A stretch of DNA of 64,000 nucleotides from Papaver somniferum (GCF_003573695.1 NC_039360.1:64605911-64669910); one strand, 5' to 3'. Counted from the first letter of the stretch, positions 31,065 to 43,141 are shown. The notes: generated by a model from the letters alone, not told the origin. Numbers and translations: made by a program.

Positions 31065-33767
31065 AAGTGGATACCAAAGAAAGTCAATGATGGTTTGAGT
31101 GTGAAAAGGAATGATCTCCCAGAAAGTTCCATGACTATCGAGAAAGCAGTTCCATGATGCTGGAACTTAAAGAGTTCTTTGAGAAGATGGATTTGGATGT
31201 GAAAGGTTCTAAAAGTGATCTCTTTCATGATAATCCAAAGGTCACTTGTGGTGAGCAAGACTTTTTTCACCCCAACGCAACTTGATTGTGTTGGAAGTGC
31301 ATCCTCACCAAGGAATGTCCTGCTTTGTATACGGTGAGGGAAGCACAAGAATTGGGGCACACAGATTATGTTTGGTAAGGCGGTATATTTTGATTGGATT
31401 CATCTAAAAAGGTATGTCTACAAACTTGAGCAAGATTTGTACTTTTATTTGCTTAGAATACTTATAATAATCTTGCTTATCGTTCATTTCTACCTAACTT
31501 GATCTATGTTTAAGGTTCTTAAATGTTTAGGTTTGAAAATAATAGTTCGGGATGTTTGGACTACATGGTACACATACCAAGTATGCATAACAGCATTCAA
31601 AATCAAAATCCAGGGGTTTAAGTTCGCAAACCCGTATGCATACTTGACGTCGATATTCGGTAAACTTGTTTTGGCCGTAACTTCATCGTCCGAACTCGGA
31701 TTTCCCTCATTTTTTTTGCATTCTCTTCCTTATTGAATTCCTTTTAAAATGGAGATGAGAATTGTTGAATTTAGATGAGTTAATAATGGTCTTTGTCCTG
31801 TCTCTTGTTTTTTAGTGTTTGCTCCGTTTCGTTGCACTTGTTCCATTCTCTTGGACTTGGGCACTGGGATTCTTGGAGAAATCCTATTCTAAGCTATTTT
31901 GTGGCTGTTACAAGAGTGATGTTGGTGAATCACAAAGAAGGAAGTTCGAGAATGGGTAGTAGTTCACATTGCTATATATTCTTGAGTGTTCACAATCATC
32001 TCATGTGAACTATGGTGCATAGTCGTCAATGACTTTGAATGTTCTTCTTTGTTAAGGAAATATTTTTATAGCTTTTGGTAACCACTCTTGGTATAAATCC
32101 GTGTGAAAAAGATTGATTCTACCTTCTAAGGGCAAAGATTGTTATTGCAATATTAATCTTTATGATTTTGTGATATTGCAATTGTTTATGGGATATGTAT
32201 TGTTTGCATCCGTGAACTTGAAGGTCCCATATGTTGTCAAAAGTAAAGTCGTTCATAAATTGGTATTCGTAATGATGAAAGTACGAATGGACTTTTGAAA
32301 AATACAAAAGTTATGCCTATGCAGTAATTTATTTGATGGAAAATAGGATGAAATCTTTTGTTTGATAAGGATAAAGTCTATTATGTCGTTATGAAAATAG
32401 TGATGGAAAATAGAATAGATCCTTGTATGTTATCCACGGTATTGATCTTCATTAATCCATTTTGTTATGTTTTACCGTGAAGGCTCCATTGCGTATCTTA
32501 TGTTGAGCACCTTACAACTATGTCAATTAATATTCGCCTTGTTGGTTGTTTCATGAGATGTTATATGTTGAGCATTCTTGAACCAAATTAATCATCTTGA
32601 TTGGTTATTTAGTTATTTGCTCCGAAAGTTTTCTTTTGTCAAGCAAAATCTTTTGACAATTAAATTGATTACTTCTGTAATTAGTTTGGTTGTGTTTTAT
32701 AATTAGATTAATTATAGGTTCTCTTGTAATTAGTCTAGTTGAGTATTCATATATTCCACAAGTCCTTGTGTTGAGTATATGAACGACTATACTAATCATG
32801 TTCTATTGGTTAATGTAGTCGTATATTCCGTAAGGTACTTCTTATGTTGAGTATGTGAACGATTAAGTTAGTCATCTCCGTATGATTACCTTAGTCGTAG
32901 CTCCGTGAGTTTTCTTATGTTGAGCACAATCAATTAAATTGATCACTTTTGTGGTTTGATTTAATTGCGTATTCCGATTAAATTAATCATGGGTTTACTT
33001 GTGATTAATTTGGTTGAGTTTTGGATATAGAAAATCATTTCCATGGTTTTTGGTGTCCAATTAAAAAATCCTTCTTTTCTTTCGAAATTAAAGTCGCTCT
33101 TGTTGTTCTTTCGGGAATGACATCAAATGGGGGAGAGTTCTTTTGAACTTGTGCTTAATGGTAATATCTTACGGGGTGTGCGGCTGTGGAATTTTATAGG
33201 GGTTATCTTGTATCTTAAAACTCCTTGATGAATGCATTTAGCTTCGGATTTATGATTGCATCTAAATTAAGTTGGTATGTATTTTTTCTTTTAGTCTATG
33301 AAATGTCTCTTGTGGAAATTTCATTATGATCCCGTAATTTTACCTTTTCCAATTTTATTGACAAAAAGGGGGAGGAATAATGTAGTTCACACCACAAATA
33401 CATATGGTTTTAGGATCATTGTGTAAGGGGGAGTGGTTTCCATGATCGAGATGGAGAATTGACTAAGGGGGAGTGATACATATCACCATAGTATTGTTGT
33501 TAAAGTCGTGATGCAATTGGACTTTGATGTTACATAATGATATTATGACACTGTATAATAATGATTGAGAATCTCGATTTCTCTCATTGTTATAGATACG
33601 GATATTCAACAACGGTGGTGCTAAACTTACAACCTTTGGGATCATTGGAGTACTTGGAAGGACGAAGATTTCAAGGAACGTTGAAGATTAGACTATGGAA
33701 TAGGAGCCACTAAAGTTTATCTTTATTGTATTCCATATGTATTAATAGTTTTGTCACTAAAATTGAC
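31065..33767 (+). other. Non-coding 3' interior of inner element
   Basis: 2.7 kb with no large ORF. The first 300 bp look like decayed gag-pol junction sequence. From 32100 onward it matches the reverse complement of 36188-37650 in the outer element. A degenerate repeat with TTATGTTGAG(C/T)A cores recurs near 32500, 32565, 32768, 32844 and 32918. Extra polypurine-like GGGGGAG sites occur near 33128, 33366, 33424 and 33465. Confidence 0.6.
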
Positions 33768-33779
33768 AAAGGGGGAGAT
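33768..33779 (+). other. Polypurine tract of inner element
   Basis: AAAGGGGGAGAT directly before the 3' LTR. Same form as in the outer element. Confidence 0.8.
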
Positions 33780-33780
33780 T

Positions 33781-36182
33781 TTTTAGAGCATAGCTCGGTC
33801 GACCTCGCATGCGTTGCTATATCAAGCATGTTTGTCAATGTTAGTGATCAAAACTATGAGTCTTGATTTCTAGTCTACATAGCTAAGTCTCAGACTAGGA
33901 TATAAAAGTGTAGTTGAGCTCAAGGACTTCATGGCGATTCATCATACAACGACGAAGATCTACTCAAGGAACCGTGAAACTTCATCAACAAAAGGTATGT
34001 GGAGACTTGAACTTATCTATCACTGAAAAGTCTATCTATTCTATCTCCTATTTTTTATGACACAAAAAGTCGTATGCTATATAGAGTGGATCATACACAT
34101 TTGACATTTCGAGCTGAGTATTCACTACTTATCTTTTTCTCGAAATCGTGTGTTGGTAAAGCGTTTCGCTTTTATCAAGTTTATCTTCACCTAGTGACGA
34201 AAGTCATGAAAAGTTTCAATTACTTTGAGAATTGCTCTGACGTGAAACGGTCTGTGAATAACGGCTATATAAAGTCCTCTGAGAATGTCTCAATGATTGG
34301 AATGAGAGTTTAGATTACATAACCATGTATTCCTTAATCCGAAGTTTTCGAACTTTGTTGATTGAGAGAAACCGGAGGAATTGGCTTTGCCAAGTCCGCG
34401 AACCCAGTCCGCGAACTGACGGAAGTTCTCTTACCAAGAATTTCTGCTGGGATTTTCCAAAAACACGTTTGCATGTTTAGTCCGCGAACTCAGTCCACGA
34501 ACTGGCGGAAGTCGTTTTTCCGAGATTTTCTGCTGAGTTTGGAAAACTATGGCGGTTGCCTTAAGTCCGCGAACTTGTTTGTGAGCTTAAGTGGTTATGA
34601 TCTAAAGATGTGCTCTGAACATGAAACTTAAATTACTAAGGAATGTTTTATGCAAACCGTGGCTATAAAGTTCATGAGCCGATTCATCGAACGAATCATC
34701 TTTGTTTCAATTGTGTCTTGTGTAGTTACATAAGATCTCATAGCAATTGAACAACTCTCTAACTATTTCATTTGAGTCAATTGAACTAGTTATGGTGAAG
34801 AAGAACTAGGTTAATATGAAATGCTCATATGGTTAAATTTTTGGGTTACTATGTTGAACCAACATACACGTACACGTTTGGGCGTGGTTTTCACAAACTC
34901 AGTAAACGTCTACCCAAACAAGTTAAGTTTTCGATCTAACGGTTGAGAAATATTAGCTTGAATCTAAATCATATTTTCATCTAACGGTGAATATTGATTT
35001 CTTTGTAACTAAGGAAAAACCCTGATTTGAAGACTATATATAGGAGACATCTAGCATTGAGCAAAAGTAATCCCCACACGTATGTGTGATACTAGTGCGC
35101 TCGCTAGAGTCGATTCTCCTCTAACCTTTGGTTTTCTTCTCTAAAACCAGGTTAACGACTTAAAGACTTCATTGGGATTGTGAAGCCAGACCGATACTAC
35201 TTTTATCGTAGTTATGTGATCTGATCTTGCATCTTCTATCATACGAGTACAATCTTTGATTGTCTTGAGATCGTGAGAGTTCTCCAATAGGCAAGATAAA
35301 GAAGTCACAAACATCTTCGTCTCACTGTTTGTGATTCCTCAACAAACCGCTTTTGTAGTCAAGAAGGATTGTTGAGAGGTGATTGATTAATTGATTAATC
35401 TAGGCTGTTCTTCGGGAATATAAGACCGGGTTATCAATTGGTTCCTGTTCAGCTTGATTTCATATCTTAAGACGGAACAAAAACCTAGGGTTTTTCTGTG
35501 GGAGACAGATTTATCCTTTGATAGACTTTTCTGTATGAGACAGATTTGTTTATTATCAAGTCTGCGATTTTGGATTGCAGCAACTCTTGGTTGTAGGTGA
35601 GATCATCTAAGGGAATCAAGTGTGCAATGTCCTGCTGGGATCAGAGGCATAGGAGTACAACTGTACCTTGAATTAGTGGGAGACTGATTGGGGTTCAACT
35701 ATAGTCCAGTCTGAAGTTAGCTTTGAGTAGGCTAGTATCTGTAGCGGCTTAATACAGTGTGTATTCAATTTGGACTAGGTCCCGGGGTTTTTCTGCATTT
35801 GCGGTTTCCTCGTTAACAAAATTTCTGGTGTCTGTGTTATTTCTTTTCCGCATTATATTTGTTATATAATTGAAATAATACAGGTTGTGCGTTAAAGATC
35901 ATCAATTGGAAATCCGACCTTTGGTTGTTGATTGTTATTGATTGATCCTTGGACATTGGTCTTTGGTACCGTCTAAGTTATCTCTCTTTGATAAAGACTC
36001 GCAGATTTTCATTTGCTTGAGTAAAGATCAATTTTAGAGATTGAGATATAAACTCTTTAATATATCTTTTTATTGATTGAGTCTAACTGTCTAGTTGATT
36101 CTCATAAAAAGTATATTGGAGTTTGTCCATACAGATTGCTAAGCGAAATATTGGTTGGTGTTGTTAGACCCCCGCTTTTTCA
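33781..36182 (+). repeat. 3' LTR of inner element
   Basis: 2402 bp. It begins TTTTAGAGCATAGC, so the first dinucleotide has changed from TG to TT, and ends CCCCGCTTTTTCA. TATA-like CTATATATAGG is near 35034. It has five copies of the AGTCCGCGAACT motif (34393, 34406, 34479, 34491 and 34564) against three in the 5' LTR. Confidence 0.9.
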
Positions 36183-36187
36183 GAAGA

Positions 36188-37829
36188 TCCGTAGCTATAA
36201 CAATGAGAGAAATCGAGATTCTCGATCATTATTATACAGTGACATAGTATTATTATGTAACATCAAAGTCCAATTGCATCACGACTTTAAAAATAATTCT
36301 ACGGTGATATGTATCACTCCCCCTTAGTCAATACTCCATCTCACATGGAAACCACTCCCCCTCACACAATGATACGAAAACCATATGTATATGTAGTAGA
36401 AATACACATTAATTCTCCCCATTTTTGTCAATAAAATTGGCAAAGGTACAAGAACGGGTTCCTAATGAAATTTCCGAGAAGAGACGTTTCATAGACTAAA
36501 AGAAAAAAATACATACCAACTTAATTTAGATGCAATCATAAATCCGAAGCTAAATGCATTCATCAAGGAGTTTTAAGATACAAGATAACCCCTATAAAAT
36601 TCCACAGCCGCACACCCAGCAAGATATTACCATTAAGAACAAGTTCAAAAGAACTCTCCCCCATTTGATGTCATTCCCGAGAGAATAACAAGAGCGACCT
36701 TAATTTCAAAGGAAAATAAGGATTTTTAATTGGACACCAAAAACCATGGGAAAATGATTTTCTATATCAAAAACTCAATCAAATTAATCACAAGTAAACC
36801 CATGATTAATTTAATTGGAATACGCAACTAAATCAAACCAAAAAAGTGATCAATTTAATTGATTGTGCTCAACATAAGTAAACTTACGGAGCTACGACTA
36901 AGGTAATCATACAAACATGACTAAATTAATAGTTCACATACTCAACATAAGGAAAACCTTACGGAATATACGACTACATCAACCAATAAAACATAGTTAG
37001 TATAGCCGTTCATATACTCAATACAAGAACTTGTGGAATATATGAAAACTCATCTAGACTAATTACAGGAGAACCCATAATTAATCTAATTGGAATACAA
37101 ACAACCAAACTAATCACGAAAGTAATCAATTTAATTGTCAAAAAATTTTCTCGACAAAAGAAGACTTTCAGAGCAAATAACTAAATAACCAACCAAGATG
37201 ATTAATTTAGTTCATAATGCTCAACATATAACATCTTATGGAACAACCAACAAATCCAATAAGAATAATCGACTTAGTTGTATCGTGCTCAACATAAGAC
37301 ACTCAATGGAGCCTTCACGGTAATACAAAAAGAATGGATCAATGAAGATCAATACCGTGGAATACATACAAGGATCTATTCTATCTTTCCATCACTATAT
37401 GCATAATGACATAATAGACTTTATCCTTGTCACACAAAAGATTTTATCCTATTTTCCATCAAATAAATGACTGCATAGGCATAAATTTTGTATTTGTCAA
37501 AAGTCCATTCGTCTTTTCATCAATACAAATACCAATTCATGAACAAATTTACTTTTGACAACATACGGGACCTTCAAGTTCACGAACGAAAACAATACAT
37601 ATCCCATAAAAATATTGCAATATCACAAAATCATAAAGATTAATACTGCAATAACATCACCCTCCAAATATTTTTAGATTTTAAAACCAATAAACCTAAA
37701 AAATAAACATAAGAAGATGAAAACAAAATAGCTATGTGTAGTCACAATCTTCGCTATTGAAAACGCTAGTTATTCTTCCAACTACTCCAAAAAGAAGATA
37801 TACTAGGCAAAAATTCCTTTGAGAAATTC
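36188..37829 (-). other. Non-coding 3' interior of outer element
   Basis: Reverse-complement match to 32100-33767 of the inner element, with the same TGTTGAGCA repeats and polypurine-like sites. This confirms that both elements belong to one family. No coding capacity seen. Confidence 0.65.
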
Positions 37830-38168
37830 TTAATCATTCCCGAACTCCTTGTTATCGACAGCCATCGGGACATAAGGTTCACGGAGATAAGTGTCAATAC
37901 CCACAAACTGTCTTGGCTGAAGAGGTCGAATTAGGGTCCTCTGAATTTCCAAGGATTTAGACACGAAAGTCTTTATTTCACAAATCTCTCTTCTTATTTC
38001 CTTTAACTCATCAAGAACATCGGAAAACTTCTGAGAGTTAAAAGGAACAACCCTGGGTTTTCTTGTATTCCTTCTTTTTCTTTTCATGGACTTAGAAACA
38101 GGAGATTTCTCTTTTTCCTTGATTGATGGCTTAACAATCATGTTGACATCCTTTCCATCCGATGACAT
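37830..38168 (-). CDS. Lysine-rich ORF in outer SIRE-type element
   Basis: 112 residues, highly charged. Residues 12-40 are dominated by Lys, Arg and Ser (SKMKRKRRNTRKPR, a nuclear-localisation-like run). Residues 45-80 form a likely amphipathic helix (LDELKEIRREICEIKTF). It lies downstream of gag, where a full SIRE element would have pol or its extra ORF. I do not recognise a family. It could be a relic of an additional element ORF or a chance frame; I saw no homologue in the inner element. Confidence 0.35.
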   Translation of the reverse strand: MSSDGKDVNMIVKPSIKEKEKSPVSKSMKRKRRNTRKPRVVPFNSQKFSDVLDELKEIRREICEIKTFVSKSLEIQRTLIRPLQPRQFVGIDTYLREPYVPMAVDNKEFGND

Positions 38169-38222
38169 AGTGCTTTGAGAACAGTTATGAACAACTGGAT
38201 TTATGTGATGGAATCACTTAAC

Positions 38223-38739
38223 TCAACAAGCAGTCTTATAAAGGATGTCAAAAGGGAAAAAGGAATGTAGGGTTCGAAACCTATTGACAGGTTCGCATAC
38301 GCCCAACTCTAAAACCCTATAAAGAGTAGAATTGCCGATAATAACCCTTTCTTTTATTTGATAGACAAAAATAATAAATCTAAGAAAAGAAGGAAAAACT
38401 TTTCTGAAGCCTGGATCAGCACTCAATCTTGTCTCTTTTCGATCAGGCACATGAGACAAGATTTTCCTAACAACACAATCAAGTTGTGTTGCGATGAACA
38501 ACGATTTGTCCATCTTTTTCCTCATGAGAGGAATCCTCTGATTTTTGTCTATCAAACTGATTTGACCATATTTTCTTTTCAAATGGTCTTATTCTATCCC
38601 TGGAAACCAACTTCTTAGACGAAGATAAGATCCTACATACCTCGGCGGTATTCTGAGAAAGTTTCAGCTTTCTTGCTAATCGATCTGCTCTTCGTTGAAG
38701 TTTGCTTGCTGCCTTATTTGGTGCTTGTATGTGTAACAC
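38223..38739 (-). pseudogene. Decayed C-terminal gag region of outer element
   Basis: Overlapping minus frames (38479-38739 and 38223-38582) downstream of the gag stop, probably the rest of a longer Gag broken by stops and shifts. A second zinc knuckle, C-x2-C-x4-H-x4-C (CSFCSMKGHELSRC), is encoded at 38736-38777 just upstream in another frame. SIRE-type Gag proteins commonly carry two knuckles. Confidence 0.5.
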
Positions 38740-38987
38740 CTTGATAGTTCATGTCCCTTCATCGAACAAAACGAGCACGTCAATCTTGGATAGTATTCAG
38801 GCATCTGAGATGTGCAAGCAGCAAGACATACTGATGATCCTGAAACATCACTGATAGGGTTTCCAGTTACCGGATTCAGTGAATCTTCCAGCTTGATTGG
38901 GTTTCCTTCTTCTCCGAACCCATTGAGGTTGATATATGTATTGCTACAAGTATCAAAATCGATGTTTTCACAAAGAAACCCTACACT

Positions 38988-40037
38988 TTATTTTCTATCT
39001 TCATCAGAATCATAAGTTTCATACATTTCAAGTGTTACAGCTAGACCTTTGTTCCCAGTGTATTTTCTACGATTTGGGCATTCATTAGCAAAATGGCCAA
39101 AACCCTTACACTTAAAGCACTGAGGCATGTCCTCGTCATCAGCCTCGTCAGCATCCCTGTTTTTAGGAGGTACGCGACCGTGAGGTTTGTCTGATGACTT
39201 AGGTTTGTCTCTTGAAAACCGTTTACTTCTCTTCAACAGAAGATCCCTAAACTGTCTTATGATCAAGGAGACTGATTTGTCAAGATATTCATCCGAAAAA
39301 TCATCCTCAGACTGATCATCCTCAGAGACATGAACACTTTTACCTTTGACAAGTAATTTGGTGTTCTTCTGTGCTTTAAAGGCAACATCCTTACCGACTT
39401 TGGATGTTTGCTCATGGTCAAAGATCTTTAGCTTTCCAACCAAGGTGTTTCTGGAAAGATTATCGAGGTTATTCCCCTCAACAATGACATGCTTCTTAGA
39501 CTCGTATCTAGATGACAACGATCTGAGAATTTTCATCACAATGTCCTTTTCAGGAATAGTCTTACCCAATGCAAAAGATGCATTAACAATTTCAGACACT
39601 TTGTGATTAAACTCATCAATTGATTCTTCATCTGCCATACGAAGGTTTTCCCAATCGGAATTAAGGTTTTGAATCCTAGCTTCCTTTTCACTGGAGTTAC
39701 CTTCAAATACGCTTTCTAAGATATCCCAAGCATCTTTAAACCTAGTGCAATTAGACACATGGTGTTGAATACTTGGGGCAATGGCATGTACGACATCATT
39801 TAACCCTTCAGAATTTTACTTTGCAGCAAGAATCTCGGCAGCATTATATTCACCAATATTCTTGGGAATGTTTACGTCTCCGGATGCAACAACAGGCGCA
39901 TCATAGCCATTGACAACATATGCCCATGATTGAAAATCACGCGATTGGATGAAGGCTCGCATAACAATTTTCCACCATAAGTAATTAGAGCCATCGAAGA
40001 CTGGTGGTACGTTAGTAGAGATAACACCTCTGTCCAT
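38988..40037 (-). pseudogene. gag of outer SIRE-type element, one premature stop
   Basis: 350 codons in one frame interrupted by a TAA at 39816-39818 (codon 74). The N-terminal 300 residues have the UBN2/retrotransposon gag fold pattern: PPVFDGSNYLWWKIVM at the start, then FKDAWDILESVFEG, ESIDEFNHKVSEI and ILRSLSSRY. A zinc knuckle CFKCKGFGHFANEC is encoded at 39078-39119 (residues 307-320), followed by an acidic segment and a stop. Gag forms the cytoplasmic particle and packages element RNA. The single stop is the only visible break in this part. Confidence 0.8.
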
Positions 40038-40088
40038 AGAGTCATATCGCTACTAACACAGACTGATGAGGTCTTAGTGTGTTTGCAT

Positions 40089-40100
40089 GCTCTGATACCA
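40089..40100 (-). other. Primer-binding site of outer element
   Basis: The minus strand reads TGGTATCAGAGC, two bases from the 5' LTR end; complement of initiator tRNA-Met 3' end. The leader between here and the gag ATG is similar to that of the inner element. Confidence 0.88.
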
Positions 40101-40102
40101 AC

Positions 40103-42535
40103 TGAAAAAGCGGGGGTCTAACAACACCACCCAATATTTCTCTTAGAAATCTGTATGGACTAACTCCGAAATACTTTGCTAGAGAATAAACTAGACAGTC
40201 AGACTCAATCTAGATAAAAGTATCTCAAGGAGTTAATATCTCTCTCTTGATTTGATTTTTATTCAAGCTAAAAACAATAGCGAGTCTTTATCAAATACAA
40301 GGAATAACTTGGACGGTACCAAAGACCAATGTCCAAGTGTTAATCAATCAAATAGACAACCACAAGGTCGGATCTCCAATCGATTAACCTTTAACGCATA
40401 ACTTGTATTATTTCAGTTATAAAGATAAACAATATAATGCGGAAAATGAAATAACACAGACACCAGAAATTTTGTTAACGAGGAAACCGCAAATGCAGAA
40501 AAACCGCGGGACCTAGTCCAGATTGAATACATATTGTATTAAGCCGCTACAGACACTAGCCTACTCTAAGGTAACTTCAGACTGGACTATAGTTGAGCCC
40601 CAATCAGTCTCCCACTAATTCAAGGTACAGTTGTACTCCTACACCTATGATCCCAGCAGGATACTGCACACTTGATTCCCTTAGCTGATCTCACCCACAA
40701 CCAAGAGTTGCTGCAACCAAAAATCGCAAACTTGATAATAGACAAACCTGTCTTACACAGAAAAGTCTATCAAAGGATAAATCTGTCTCCCACATAAAAA
40801 CCCTAGGTTTTTGTTCCGTCTTAAGATATAAAATCAAGGTGAACAGAAACCAATTGATAATTCGGTCTTATATTCCCGAAGAACAACCTAGATTAATCAA
40901 TCACCTCTCAACAGTCTTACTTCAATACACAAGAGGACGTCGAGGAATCACAAACTGTGAGAAGAAAATGTTTGTGACTTGTTTATCTTGCGTATCGGAG
41001 AACTCTCACGATCTCAAGCTAATCAAGGATTGTACTCGTACGATAGAAGATGTAAGATCAGATCACATAACTACGATAAAAGTAGTATCGGTCTGGCTTC
41101 ACAATCCGAATGAAGTCTTTAAGTCGTTAACCTGGTTTTAGAGAAGAAAACCAAAGCACTAGTATCACACAGACGTGTGGGGATTAGTTTTTCCCAATGC
41201 TAGATGTCTCCTATATATAGTCTTCAAATCAGGGTTTTGCCTTAGTTACAAAGCAATCAATATTCATCGTTAGATGAAAACCTGATTTAGATTCAAGCTA
41301 ATATTTCTCAACCGTTAGATCGAAAGCTTAGCTTGTCACACACACTTGAGATATACGTTTACAGGGTTTGTGAAAACCGTGCCCAAACGTGAACGTGTTT
41401 GTTGGTTCAACATAGTAACCCAAAAGGTCAACCATATGAGCTTTTCATATTAATCTTGTTCTTCTTCACCATAACTAGTTCAATTGACTCAAATGAACTA
41501 GTTAGAGAGTTGTTCAATTGCTATGAGATCTTATGTAACTACACAAGACACAATTGAAACAAAGATGATTCGATTCGATTGAATCGGCTCATGAACTTTA
41601 TAGCCACTGTTTGCATATTGCATTCCTTAGTAATTTAAGTTTCATGTTCAGAGCACATCTTTATATCATAACCTAATCAAGGACGCAAACAAGTTCGCGG
41701 ACTTAAGACAACCGGCAGGGTTTTCCAAACTCAGAAAAAAATCTCGGCAAGGAGACTTCCGCCAGTTCGCGGACTAGGTTCGCGGACTAAACACGCAAAC
41801 GAGTTTTTGGAAAATCCCAGCAGAAATTCTCGGTAAGAGTACTTCTGTCAGTTTGCGGACTGAGTTCGCAAACTGAGTTCGCGGACTTGGCAAAGCCAAT
41901 TCCTCCGGTTTCTCTCAATCACCAAAGTTCGCAAATTCGGATTAAGGAATAAGACTTATGCACATATGTGTTTCCACACAATGCTTATATCCATCATTGG
42001 TTATATAGACCTAAACTCTCATTCCAACCATTGAAACATTATTAGAGGACGTTATATAGTTGTTATACTATTTCTCGTCAAAGCGATTTTCAAAGTGATT
42101 GAAACATTATGACTTTCGTTATTAGATGAAGATAAACCCGATCAAAGCGAAACGCTTTACCAACACATGATTTCGAGATATAGATAGGTGAGATATACTC
42201 GGCTCGAAATATCAAATGTGTATGATCCAGTCTATATAGCATACAACTTTTGTCTCATAAGAAGTAGGAGATAGAAGAGATAGACTTTTGAGTGATAGAT
42301 AAGTTCAAGTCTCCACATACCTTTTTGTTGATGAAGTTCCACGGTTCCTTGAGTATATCTTCGTCGTTGTATGATGAATCTCCATGAAGTCCTTGAGCTC
42401 AATTACACTTTTCTATCCTAGTCCGAGACTGAGCTATGTAGACTAGAAATCAAGACTCATAGTTTTGATCACTAGCATTGACAAACATGCTTGAGATAGC
42501 AACTCATGCGAGGTCGACCGAGCAATTCTCTAACA
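40103..42535 (-). repeat. 5' LTR of outer SIRE-type element
   Basis: 2433 bp; the minus strand starts TGTTAGAGAATTGCTCGG and ends CCGCTTTTTCA. U3 carries six copies or close variants of the AGTTCGCGGACT motif (41690-41890) against four in its partner LTR. Confidence 0.88.
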
Positions 42536-43031
42536 CTTATAGCCCATCTAGTTGTGATAAGATGCTTTACATTTTTATCCTTAAAATTTTTGCAGCATCT
42601 TTCTTTCCAAAGGCACCAGGCAATGGTGAAGATAGCAAAAATTTCATCACACGGGTTAGAACTTACTAGCCATTTGTGTATCCAATCCTTAATCCTAATG
42701 GTTGAACCGACATCCTGCTGGACTAAGTGTGCATAAGAAGTAGCAGACCACACATCTTTAGCAAACTTGCAGTTAGAATAATATGTTCAGCAGACTCTTG
42801 ACAGTTATCATCACACATAACTCAAGTAGTACTCTGGTTAGAGCCGAAACTGAAAAGATTACTTTTAGTAGGCAGGATATCTTGTACACCTTTCCATAGA
42901 AACAAATTAACCTTTGTGCAGGAGAAAGAATAGTTCCCACAGGAAGACCTCAGTGTTTGAAGATTATTGAAATGCCAAGAAGACCTTACTACAGATTCTG
43001 CAGTTAGACTTATTTGGTAGTATTTAGGCAT
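42536..43031 (-). pseudogene. Inverted LINE fragment, zf-RVT part
   Basis: Minus-strand frames 42822-43031 and 42472-42753 encode KVNLFLWKGVQDILPTKSNL, then CDDNCQESAEHI (zf-RVT) and FAIFTIAWCLWKERC. These come just before RNase H in plant LINE ORF2. The RNase H half continues at 24088-23610 on the other side of the SIRE-type insertion. Sequence after 43031 switches to a plus-strand LINE 3' end. Confidence 0.7.
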
Positions 43032-43141
43032 TCAATTCATGTACTTTAAATTTTTGTTTCTATTATGTCAGTTTGTGTAACATTTGAGTTCTTTAATTAA
43101 TAAAAATGTGACTCAGCAAAAAAAAAAAAAAAAAAAAAAAA
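43032..43141 (+). mobile_element. LINE 3' UTR end with A24 tail
   Basis: The plus strand reads GTTCTTTAATTAATAAAAATGTGACTCAGC and is then followed by 24 A residues (43118-43141), the form of a LINE 3' terminus. It directly abuts the inverted LINE coding fragment, as expected for a twin-primed insertion. Confidence 0.65.

Larger units (their letters stand above)
26686..36182 (+). mobile_element. SIRE-type Copia element (inner), gag only
   Basis: 9497 bp on the plus strand, inserted into the outer element of the same family. Flanked by the 5-bp target duplication GAAGA (26681-26685 and 36183-36187). LTRs at 26686-29740 (containing a 668-bp hAT element) and 33781-36182. A tRNA-Met primer site, one intact gag-like ORF of 419 codons, a long non-coding 3' interior and a polypurine tract are present; pol is absent. 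By eye the LTRs differ by about 3-4% over the first 220 bp. It is a non-autonomous derivative that would need proteins from a full SIRE-type element. Confidence 0.92.
24089..42535 (-). mobile_element. SIRE-type Copia element (outer), gag only
   Basis: Minus-strand LTR element about 8.9 kb long once the nested element at 26686-36182 is removed. LTRs lie at 24089-26508 (3') and 40103-42535 (5'). The target duplication is TTTAT (24084-24088) against CTTAT (42536-42540), one mismatch. The PBS complements initiator tRNA-Met, and the polypurine tract is at 26509-26521. The interior has a gag pseudogene and a lysine-rich ORF but no protease, integrase or RT, so it is a non-autonomous TR-GAG-like derivative. 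LTR ends and long LTRs resemble the SIRE/Maximus lineage. Confidence 0.85.
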
